Source: Mytilisepta virgata (taxonomy: Eukaryota; Mollusca; Bivalvia; Mytilida; Mytilidae). From it: a stretch of DNA of 64,000 nucleotides. Both the position numbers and the translations under genes were made by a program. Position 1 is the stretch's first letter, and every line of letters begins with the position of its first letter. Below are positions 12,801 through 24,800 of the stretch, one piece after another. The DNA lies in the NCBI GenBank assembly GCA_028015205.1, contig JAPWFG010000021.1, positions 868,001 to 932,000 on the forward strand, given 5' to 3'. Under the pieces are notes generated by a model that searched no databases, had not been told where the DNA came from, and saw only the letters and a list, made by a program, of their open reading frames with translations.

Positions 12801-15800
12801 AAGGAAATTCCCATTCAAAGGATAAATAAATGAAATCAAGTTTTACACACTATTTCTTTTAAATAATCAAGTAAGAAGTTCAGTATACAAATTCAATCAA
12901 TCAAATGATCAATACTTACAAATCGCGATATAAAAATCAAAAACGAGTTATTATCGTGCCATAAAATGCTGCAAAGCTCCGCCTTAGTGGCCTATTCAAA
13001 TGTGGGTGGTGGCCATCACTATAATAGGCTTGTTTTTGCACCAGATTTTGTGTTTGTTGTTGAGAGCAATAACAATTACCATAAAAGGCGTGTTGTATAG
13101 CCACATGAGCCCGCACTTTTTACTATCCACGCTTTTGTCAAGATTTGGTTACTCACCTGTAAAGTATTTTACTGTATACGTACAAGAAGAAAATAGTAAA
13201 CAGCACGTGCTATAAGTTATGACAAACAAAAAATGTTAATCTAACCACAAGTTTTAAATAATGAAAATACGATGTAATGCGTGATCAATTTAAAGGTGTT
13301 TTGTGCACATAATGTTTAGAAATGTTTGAAATATAAATATATAATGAAAAAATGATAGATAGACTTATGTTTATGCATATTAAGTTAGAAGTTGAAAGAA
13401 AGGTTCAGGAAAAATAATTCCTGAATAGAGTAAAAGAAATACATGTACATTGTAATTGTCTTGTTTGGCTGAATATGAAATTTTATTCACATAGTTTGTA
13501 GAAAGATTAGGAATAATATCCGAAATAAGTTTTGGAAATGGTTATAAATTTTTAAATAATCAAAATATCAAATATTTCTCTTGATTACCCTCAATGCTCC
13601 TATCAATTTACTGATGACATAAATTTTTATATTTTCCAACAATGACTATGTATTATATATAAATTTTCATGCGTTACTATATTCATTTCATTGCCAGACT
13701 TTACCAAATAAAGATACACATTAAAGTGCAAAGAAGCAAAGATGCTTTACAATCCATTTGTCGAATGCCTGTGCATATGACTGTAAAGTGAAGCCTTGTA
13801 TTACATGTGTATTACATGTACCCTACTTCCATGGTAATTCTTTCTTTATGTTACAATTATATCTTGATAAAGCATTTAATATCGATCATTTTGTTTGTTT
13901 ACTTTCATACACGTTTCATTGTTTACTATTTCTAAATCCATTCATTGAACTGGGAGGTGTGCGTTTTAAACATGATTTGATTGGATGTTCGCACAGGTTC
14001 AGTATGACGTGGTCAATTGCTGTCTCCCTTGAGTGGTTGTTTCATCGTGACATAAGATGTTTGTTTGAAGTGGGAATTTCCAAGGTCGTGTTTGCGCAGG
14101 TCAGTTTACTCGTCCATGCATTGTCCATACTGAATTTTGACGGCTTGTAATACCCTCTACAGCAACATGTCTGTTTTGAAGCCTACACAAAGTTCAAATC
14201 ATCATATTTTTCAAACTATTCGACCAAACAAAAAATCCTGACAATATGCACATCTCCATAATGTGATCTAACACTCCATCAAGTTTCATGAGAATCATGC
14301 AAGTAATGTAAGAGTAGTTGCAGACAACATATGGAACAAAGGTTTGTTAAAACATGCCTAAGTCCAACCAGCCATAACTTTTACATTTCTTGTCCAAACA
14401 GAAATTCCTGATAATATGCATATCTCCATATGGTGATCTAACACTCCATTTAGTTTCATGAGAATTATGCAGGGAATGAAGAAGGAGTTGCGGACAACAC
14501 ATGGAACAAAGTTCTGTGGTCCAGATAAACTCAACCAATGCCCGATCACTGCGACTACTATAATTATATTTGATGACCAGGCCAACACAACCAATACAAG
14601 ATCTCTACTCAACCACACTCGATCACTTCTCGATCTCTACTCGACCATACACGAGTACACATGACCGCTACAAGATTCTATAAAAGGGTGTGCAGATCTG
14701 ATAAACTCTGGAGCTCTAACCACCTTGCCCACCAATGCAAATGCTCTATCTCTTGTAGATATTTTATATATATGGTTTGACTCAGAGCTTCTGTGATCTA
14801 GTGAATGCTGGCCAGAAAAAACAGACATTTTTATACTGAAATTGTCCATACACGATCAAACATTGATTTGGTCTGGCTAGTCGGGTAAAGATCGTGTAGA
14901 GATTATGCATTGCTCGAGATAATCAAATGAACATCCAATTAGTGGTCGGGTTGAAGTTGTAAGGGAGTCGCAAATGGTCGAGTTGGGGTCATGTACGGTC
15001 AGGTACAAGTCGTAAACAGGGCCGATCAAGAATTTGGTTGCACTTGGATGGGGAATTTGTGCAATTGGGATCATCAAGTTGATCTGATCGGCAGTGTGAA
15101 CCCAGCTGTAGACATGAAACAAAATGCAAATTATCCAAGCCACTTGTTTAATTTAGGTAAAAGTGATCCAAATGTTGTTGAACTGTATTCTGTGTTACAA
15201 GTGGATTTTAGTGTTCTAAGACCATCAATAGGTTTCTAAGAAATGAATGTAAACACAAAAATTAAACAAAGCTGACAGATGTCTGTATTTAAATAAAAAT
15301 AAGGAAAATCATTTAAATTTTTTTTAGAATTGTTAGTTTTTCACTTCGAAGTGTTTAGTATCACTAGATTGCAGTGTGTTGTTTTCTTTTAAAAGGTTCT
15401 TCATTTAATATGGCAAATGTATCTTCGTAAATGACAAAAAATTTACCTGCTTTTTTTTTTTAAGAAAATGATTTCTTTTTATATGGTTAAATTAACCACA
15501 CAATACTAAAATAATTCTAATTAGCTTACAATAACTTAAACTAACTTTACTAGTTCATCTTTTATTTTTACTTTTCAATTTTATCTTACCTTTTCATTTG
15601 GCACATCATGTTTTGATACTTTGAATTCTTTTAAGGCTTGTTTAAGCTCATCATGAGTGAACTCTTTACCGTCAGTTTTCACTATACCTACACAAAAATA
15701 ATAAACATTATTGTGGAATAAATACTTTTCTTGACAACTTTTTATATACCTTTATTTTTGCAAAAGACTATTGCTGTTATTTGTGTTAATTATAAACTTT

Positions 15801-18800
15801 CTTCATAAAAGAAAAAATACTTTGCGTATAAATAAAATGAATCATTTTAAAAGCTTTATTTTACAAGTACCCTTCAAACAAAAACTCAGATGGTAGAGAT
15901 CAGCCAGGTAATTCTGTTACATTCCATTCATAGTTCATGTTAATTCCATTTAAATGTGAAAAATTCTTTCAGAATACATGGGGGGTTATCAGGTGGAAAA
16001 CATGTAACAATGAAATAAACTCCTCTGACAAAATTTCTAAGAAGGATAACTGAACAGGCGAGATGACCCAATTTTGTCTGGAAATCTCTTCAAAATAATA
16101 TATTCACTACAGTTATTAAACATTTTGTAGTACCTTTCATTAATAAGTATGAAACAAATGGGGCAAATTCTCCTGCGTCTGAAATTTAATCATAATTCCG
16201 AGTTTAATGAAATTGTAATTTTAATTAAACCTTAGCAACATACATGTATATTATGTAATTTAACATATAAGAAAATGTGTAGAAAAACTTGATTACTTTC
16301 AGAAGTTTCAAGAGAGAATTTGACTAAAACCAACTAGATGTACTGTGAGCAAAGCTCACAAAGGATACCCCCCGCTTTGATGTCCAATTATCTCCGTTGT
16401 GTGATATCGGAAAGCAAAGATTTTTCTTCTTGCACATCTTTGGATGATGTACTTCCTTTCTGTAAAGTTTCGTTGAAATCCATCGAGCGGTCTAGGAGGA
16501 GTTGCGCTTACGAGGTTCATATATAATGTATAAGCCAAAAAATAGAAGTCCAATTATCTCCCTTGTGTGATATCGGAAAGCAAAGATTTTTCTTCATGCA
16601 CATCTTTGGATGATGTACTTCCTTTCTGTAAAGTTTCGTTGAAATCCATTGAGCGGTCTCGGAGGAGTTGCGCTTACGAGGTTCATATATAATGTATAAG
16701 CCAAAAAATAGAAGTCCAATTATCTCCCTTGTGTGATATCGGAAAGCAAAGATTTTTCTTCATGCACATCTTTGGATGATGTACTTCCTTTCTGTAAAGT
16801 TTCGTTGAAATCCATTGAGCGGTCTAGGAGGAGTTGCGCTTATGAGGTTCATATATAATGTATAAGCCAAAAAAAATAGAAGTCCAATTATCTCCCTTGT
16901 GTGATATCGGAAAGCAAAGATTTTTCTTCATGCACATCTTTGGATGATGTACTTCCTTTCTGTAAAGTTTCGTTGAAATCCATTGAGCGGTCTAGGAGGA
17001 GTTGCGCTTACAAGATATATGGACAGACGGACAGATGGACGGACAAGGTGATTCCTATATACCCCCCCAAACTTTGTTTGCGGGGGGTATAATTATATAA
17101 GCCTACAAGGGTGCACTGTGACAGAACACAGCTGTTATCACTTGACTTTCAGATATTAGGTGACTGAAATCAATTAGGCATAATGTGTGACAAAAGGTTT
17201 TTTTAAGCTTATTTATCTCAAGACAAATATAGATCTTTTTGTTCATACTACTGAAATTTTGAAAGATTACCATGGTTTTAGTGTATTTATAGTAAAGCAT
17301 AGTACATAAGGTATATTTTTTCAGCTCAGATTTCAGTTCTCGACAATTATACATATCAGGAGCTCATTAGCTGGACCAGCACTATATGGACAAACTAAGT
17401 ACTTAACTTGAAACTAGTAATAGAGTGAGAGAAGCATCTAAAAATAGCTACTTTTCATGAAAATGTAATAAACTGAAGTATTTTGTGACAAAAAAATATG
17501 CCATATCAGAAATACTCTGAAGCAATTATGGAAACATTTTCAATGTGTAGTTTTTAGTTTAGTTTTATTGCACCATGGACCTTGCTCCTGACTCAAAACC
17601 CCATCTAACCATTATCTATAAATCTAATGGGACATGGTATGGTTAATGTAAAACCCTATATCCTTTCTTTTTATATCAATTATATTTTTTACTTTGAAAA
17701 ATACTTACACTATTAGAAAAGATGATGTACAAAAAAGTTATTATGAATTTAAATATGTTCTTCTGAAAATACTTACACTATTAGAAAACATGATGTACAA
17801 ACAAGAGTGGACACACTACATGTCTCGCCTGATTATGCACATGGACACAAAATAATGATGATCTGATACCTGACATTGCAAGTCAAAGGAAAATGTGTTA
17901 ACAGAAATATACTCTCTCAAAAAAGAAACGCAACATCAGATTATCTTTTTGAAATATTATTTTTCCGGACAAATAACCAATAAATATCAAAATATATGTA
18001 CACATGATCATAATTACACCTTCATAAAAAGTTTCCAGGTACAATCATTTAAATTCATCCACCCGTAAACGACTTTGGTCGCAATCTGGGACACCCTACG
18101 ATTTACGCATTGCCAAAAACTGGGTCGACTTTCACGTGCAAATCATGGGTTATTTTTTAGCTCAGTCAGTCGGTATAAAAACCCGGTATTTCTTTTCATG
18201 AATGCATTCGTAAAATAAAATTCTGATGAGGTGACGCTATGCCAAGGTTAGACGCTGCTACCCGGAATATCGCTATCGGACGACTAGAGGCCGGAGAATC
18301 ACAGAATGCTGTTGCTGTAACGTACAATGTTCATCGTAGCACAATTTCACGCCTTTGGAGACGCTACCTGCAGCTTGGTACTACGACAGATCGGCCACGT
18401 TCAGGGCGCCCGCGTGTTACAACCAGGGCGCAAGATCGTTACATCAGACTTTTCCATCTGCGGAATAGGACTATTGCTGCAACAGAAACAGCTGTAAACG
18501 TCCCTGGGTTGCGCCGTATATCAGCACAGACAGTACGCAATCGGTTACGTTCTCATGGATTGAGGGCAAGAAGACCTTACTTTGGAGCAACACTGAGACG
18601 CCAACACCGCCGAGCGAGGGTTAGATGGTGTACTACAGTTCGTGCATGGAATTTACAGAACTGGAGACGAGTATGGTTCAGCGATGAGTCACGTTTTCAA
18701 CTGGAAAAGCGAGATGGTCGCATACGTGTGTATAGGCGCCGAAACGAACGTTTTGCGCAAAACTGTGTTGTGGAGAGAGACAATTTTGGCGGAGGCAGTG

Positions 18801-21800
18801 TTATGATGTGGGCCGCTATTTCTTATGCCAGAAACACACAGCTGATACATATCCAAGGCAATCTGAACGCTGTTAGGTATAGAGACGAAATTTTACGACC
18901 TCATTTATTGCCCGTAATTGACATTCGGAGAGAAATTTTTCAGCACGACAATGCCCGACCACATACAGCACGTGTAACAGTAGACTTTTTAGAACAACAG
19001 AATGTCAATGTGATCCGTTGGCCGTCACGATCACCCGATCTTAATCCAATTGAACATTTGTGGGATGAAGTGGATCGGCGCGTGCGCCAACGACAACCAC
19101 CACCGCAAAATCTGCAACAATTACAGCAGGCACTTCAGTTTGAGTGGCAAAGGATACCGCGTGTTCGAACTCAGCGTTTAATTCAATCTATGCCAAGAAG
19201 AGTCGGGGCTGTGTTACAAGCAAATGGTGGACATACCAGATATTGACAATTTATGAGTGATTTATTGACAATATGTGACAAACTGTGATATTCCAAGGTA
19301 AAAGAACTCATGAACAAGAAGTGTGCCAATTTTTGCATTCCTGTGTAAATTATTTATATCATAAATTATGAAAATAATATATGAAGTAAATTTCCTATTT
19401 TCTGTATGTTGCGTTTCTTTTTTGAGAGAGTATAGTAATGGTCAGGCGATAATTTGTCTGAAAAATCTCATGCATGTCATTCAAACCTAAAACTGTGTCC
19501 AAGGCGAGCTGACAGGTCTGAGGCTGGTATGTACCCACCAAAAACTATATACCAAAAATGGTAGGTCTACATATATTACATTTATAACATTTGTTGAGAA
19601 ATGGACTTATCTGTAATAAAATGCTCCGCTGGGCGCAGCTAGATACGACCGCAGATGTCGAACCCTGAATAGTTGGGGCAATTATGAACACAGCATTCAA
19701 GCTTGATACAATACTGAATTTGGATTGTGAATAAATATTTGACACAGCATAGGTTTCTGACACAGAATGAATGTTGTCTAAGAACTTAAAAATTTTTAAT
19801 TTACCTATTCAAACCATATCAGTATTATTTGTTTTTATATATAAATCGGAAATAACCAATTTAAAATTTAAAATTGGGCACACATATCAATTTCTTGCTA
19901 TTGCGCAATACTGTGCAATTCTTCAAATATTTGACACATAATAGGTTTCTGACACAGAATAACTGAAATCAAAGAACTTAGAATTGGTCATATGATTTGA
20001 ATTTATATTCAATTTTTTGCTTCTTGTGCAATACAATATGCTGTGGAGAATTGCCCCCCCCCAAAAAAATATAATAATTTACCCCTTTTTTTAGCTTTTG
20101 TGCAATACACTATGAAGATGCACATTGACCCCCCCCCCTCCCAAAAAAAAAACACAAAAAACAATAAAATTTATTGTAACCCCCCCCCCCCCCCCTTTTT
20201 TTGCTAAAAAAAATTTGAAATTTTCTTTTTAATTTATGAAATATGAAATGAGAAAAAAATTACCCCCTCCCCAATTTCTCATTTACCCCCCCCCCCCCCC
20301 TAAATTTTGTTTTCAACCCCCTCCCCCCATTTCTTTATACTTTGCAACCATGGATTTCAAATTTTAAATATACATAATTTAAAGGCAGTTTAGATAAGAT
20401 AAACAAAAAAGCTTCATCAGCACATTTTATATTAGCAAATTTACAATGAAGTTCATTAGAGTTATTGGCAAATTTCCAATGGAATTTGTTAATAATAAAG
20501 TTTTGATAACAGGGCATACATATCAATTTCTTGCTATTGCGCAATACTGTGCAATTGAAAATTTCTTCAAATATTTGACACATAATAGGTTTCTGACACA
20601 GAATAACTGAAATAAAGAACTTAGAATTGGTCATACAGTACAGTCAGTGTTTCACCCTCTAAATCCCGTTTCCCTTCAAGGGCACTTCTCACTGAACAAG
20701 GAAAACCACGGTGGGCAGATTGGTACGATCGCGGACGCAAAAATATATGGGTTAACTGGACGAATTTGATCAATTTGAACGTATTTTTAAAGAGATTATT
20801 GTGTTAACAATCCCAAGTTTTTTTATGTTTAAAATCGGATATTTTATGATGGTAAACACAACAGGTGTTCAGGTGTGTCATAAAAATGTGTCATTGTTTA
20901 TTCTGGCGTCTGCGGTATTAGTAATTTATCTATTGTTACCTTTAACGCCAATAACAACAGAGTCCATTGCTTCAATTGTTTTCAATGTAATTATGATCAA
21001 TTATTTATTTATAATAAAGTGCTGCACTGATTAGCTACATACTAATTATTTTTCTTGTTCAGATGAATTACGTTTCTGAGAATGTCAGTGTCAATCATAA
21101 ATACATCTTCTTATGTGTTGTGAATACATGTAAGTAATTCATCTACATATACTTTCTCATTTGGAATGTCCAAATACTGGGTAGTTGAAGGGAGTGTTTA
21201 TATAATTTTGTTTGTTAAAAGTATTTCTTCCTGACCACACACCTGTTATTCCAAATTGAAGGTGTTAATTATCAGCTTACGATTAAAGCGTGGTTTCAGA
21301 GTATGATTGTGTTACCAGTAATTATATATATCTAGTATGGAATAAATAGTCATTGTAAGGTAATGGACAGATTAATTTTTTACTCCTCTGTTTATTATCT
21401 GACAGGTTTTTGTTATAGATGTAGGTGCATACCTACCTTTATCTTCCATACGACGGAAACATAAAGTTTAGATACGATCACGGACGCAAAAACATATGGG
21501 TTAACTGGACGAATATTATCAATTTGAACGTATTTTTAAAGCGATTATTGTTTTAACAATTCCGTGTTTTTTACGTTTAAAATCGGATATTTTATGGGGG
21601 TAAACACCACAGGTGTTCAGGTGTGTCATAAAAATGTGTCATTGTTTATTCTGGCGTCTGCGGTATTAGTAATTTATCCATTGTTACCTTTAACGCCAAT
21701 AACAACAGAGTCCATTGCTTCAATTGTTTTCAATGTAATTATGATCAATTATTTATTTTTAATAAAGTGCACTGATTACACATGTAGCTACATACTAATT

Positions 21801-24800
21801 ATTTTTCTTGTTCAGGTCAGTTACGTTTCTGAGAAGAAAAAAAAAAAAAAAAAAAAAAACGTTTCTGAGAAGAAAAAAAAAAAAAAAGTTTCCGAAAATG
21901 TCAGTGTCAATCGTAAATACAACTAGGTATACTTTCTCGTTTGGAATGTCCAAATACTGCGTAGTTGCAGTGAGTTTTTATATAATTTTGTTTATTAAAA
22001 GTATTTCTTCCTGACAACCCACCTGTTATTCCAAATTGAAGGTGTTAATTATCAGCTTACGATTAAAGCGTGGTTTCAGGGTAACATTGTGTTACCAGTA
22101 ATTATATATATATATATATAGTATGGAATAAATAGTCATAGAAGATCTATAGTGAATTTTAAATATTAAAACATTGCCTACCCTTCAGAACTATAATTTT
22201 GAAATTATAAAAACACACGAAAAAAATACTTTGTCAACGCTAGTTTTTCCTTAATTGCGCAATTCTTCAACGCATGCATTTCTGTATTAATATATAAAAA
22301 CATTGCGATTTTTAAATACAGATAATTATTAGAAAAGGCTCATTATCCTTTTGATAAAAATGTTTTATACATGTGTACATTTAATTATTCACATGTTAAT
22401 CAACTAGTTGTTGTTTCAAATGTAATATATAGTAGATTCACTGCATTGTTATAAAGTAATGGCAGATTAATTTTTGACACCTGTGTTCAAGGTTTTGTTA
22501 TACATGTAGATGTGTATACCTGCCTTCATCTGCCAGACGTCAAGCTGTTTGGTATTGTGGAAGATTGAAACATAAAATTTAGAGAAAAATATACCTCGAA
22601 ATAAAAATCTACAAAGAGGGAAAGGAGAATCCCTAAATATTAATTCTCATTAAAAAAATATGCAAAGTGTGCAGTTCATTCTAATTTTTGAAAGGTACAA
22701 TATTTTATACGGTATGAAATAAAAAGAAAAAATAATTTTGTTTATTAACATGTATTTCTTCCTTACAACACACCTGTTACTCAAACTGAAGGGGTTAATT
22801 GTTAGCTTACGATTAAAGCGTGATTTCAGAGTATGATTGTGTTACCGGTAATTATATAAATCTACATGTAGTATGGAATAGATGCTGAAGGTCTTAAGTG
22901 GATTTTCAGAACTTTAAATATTAAAACATTGCCTACCCTTCAAAACTATAATTTCGAAATTATAAATTAATACACAATACTTTGTCAACACTAGTTTTTT
23001 CCTTAATTGCGTAATTCTTCAATGCATTGTATTAATATAAAAAAAAACATTGTGATTTTTAAATACAGATATTTATTACAAAAAACTCAATATCCTTTGG
23101 ATTAAAATGTTTTATACACGTGTACATTTAATTATTCACATGTTAATCAACAAGTTGTTGTTTCAAACGTAATATATAGGAGATTCGCTTGAATTGTTGT
23201 AAGGTAATGGACAGATTCATTTTTGACACCTGTGTTTATTATACATTTACCAGACCAAGGTTTTTGTTATAGATGTGTATACCTACCTTTATCTGCCAGA
23301 CGATTGAAACATAAAGTTTAGAGAAAAATATAACATAAAAAGGAGGGAAAGAAGAATCTCTAAACATTAATTCTCATTAAAAAAAACATGCAAAGATTGC
23401 AGTTCATTCTAATATTTTAAAGGTACAATATTTTATACGGTATGAAATAAAAGAAAAAATAAGGTTAAGAACATCGTTGGAAACCCACGGCCGGTCCCGC
23501 TTACGCTTCCCTTCCACTTTCGGGAAGTGGAAGCAAAGCGTAAGCGCGACTGGCCGTGAGTTTCCGACAATGGGTTAAGGAGAGAGCACAAGGATTAGTA
23601 ATAGAACAAATGTATTATTTTTTATTTTAATACTTCAATAACATCATTGAAATACAGCCAAGTATAAATAATTATTCAACTTTTGAAAAACTAAAACTTA
23701 TTTTATCTTCTAACGATCTTATGCGGTTTGTTGCTCCATTTATAAAATAGTCCTAAGCAAAAACAAAAAATTTCGTCTGCCGCAATATTTGATAAAACTT
23801 CATGTATCTTAATTTGTTTTTTATTTAAGAAGTACACAGTAAAAAATCAATATACCATACAAGTTATTTTTCCAAATTGTATTGATTGAAGATTTTATCG
23901 TACTGTCATATACTTTCCCGCCAGTTTTTGCACGAGAATTGTGTGGTCTTGTCACAGGTACATAATTTGACACTTGTCAATACATGTTACAAATCATCAA
24001 TATACCACACCTTCCTTGTAATCCATAATACCTTGACCTGTTACTTCAAACAATATACCGCGGTCAAGATTATTGTCAATCATTGTCTAGTCTACAGGAT
24101 GACCCATTTATTTATGCTGACACGGATATTGGACAAATCTGTTATTATGAACATAAAACAACTCCCGACTGCATATAAAATTATATAATTATGAAAAGGG
24201 TTGGAATTAAATTAATAATTCTGGTATTAAAGAACACATAACGTCAATTTTTAACCCGTTTTATTATATCGATCTGCTGACGATCCACCGTGTTTTTCGA
24301 CAGTCAAAACGAACTTTCACCTGATAACGGATGCCCACATTCAACGTGGACAATAACTAGCCAACGTGGATCGAATAGTTGGTGGGCTTCCGTCAAAAAA
24401 CGTGGGCATTGCGCAATCCCTTATACTTGTTCTGTATGATTTGAATTTATATTCAATTTTTTGCTTCTTGTGCAATACAATATGCTGTGGAGAATTGCCC
24501 CCCCCCCCCCCAAAAAAAAATTTACCCCCTTTTTAGCTTTAATTTTGGACCCTGATTTGGACCAACTTGAAAACTGGGCCCATAATAAAAAAACTAAGTA
24601 CATGTTTAGATTCAGCATACCAAAGAACCCCAAGAATTCAATTTTTGTTAAAATCAAACTAAGTTTAATTTTGGACCCTTTGGACCTTAATGTAGACCAA
24701 TTTGAAAACAGGACCAAAAATTAAGAATCTAAATGCACGGTTAGATTCGGCATATCAAAGAACCCCAATAGTTCAATTTTCGATGAAATCAAACAAAGTT

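Larger units (their letters stand above)
17910..19432 (+). mobile_element. Tc1-like DNA transposon, apparently intact (1523 bp)
   Basis: Terminal inverted repeats start TACTCTCTCAAAAAAGAAAC at 17910 and the complement ends at 19432, matching over at least 27 bp. They are flanked by a TA duplication (17908-17909 and 19433-19434). One uninterrupted 335-codon transposase lies between, with a TATA-like box upstream. Length, TIRs, TA duplication and an intact frame fit a young, possibly autonomous Tc1/mariner copy. It sits in a family C element in SIL1 intron 3. Confidence 0.93.
20636..24434. mobile_element. 3.8 kb non-coding insertion with CAG...CTG ends and TA duplication
   Basis: The uninterrupted host sequence exists in the same window at about 19985-20060 (GGTCATATGATTTGAATTTA). 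Here it is split after GGTCATA (20635) and resumes at TATGATTTG (24435). The insertion is therefore 20636-24434 with TA duplicated, ends CAGTACAG and TTGTTCTG. It has no transposase and contains four ~700-780 bp direct repeats plus a 93 bp hairpin. Superfamily unknown. Confidence 0.8.

Noticed and set aside
13758..14150. 130-codon plus-strand open frame
   Set aside because: No motif or family resemblance and no flanking gene structure; probably chance in intron DNA.
16383..17030. CRISPR-like array
   Set aside because: The repeats are 166 bp and contiguous, without unique spacers; the genome is an animal's.
21808..22014. Lys-rich basic peptide frames near 21830-21900
   Set aside because: Result of translating poly-A runs, not a nuclear protein.
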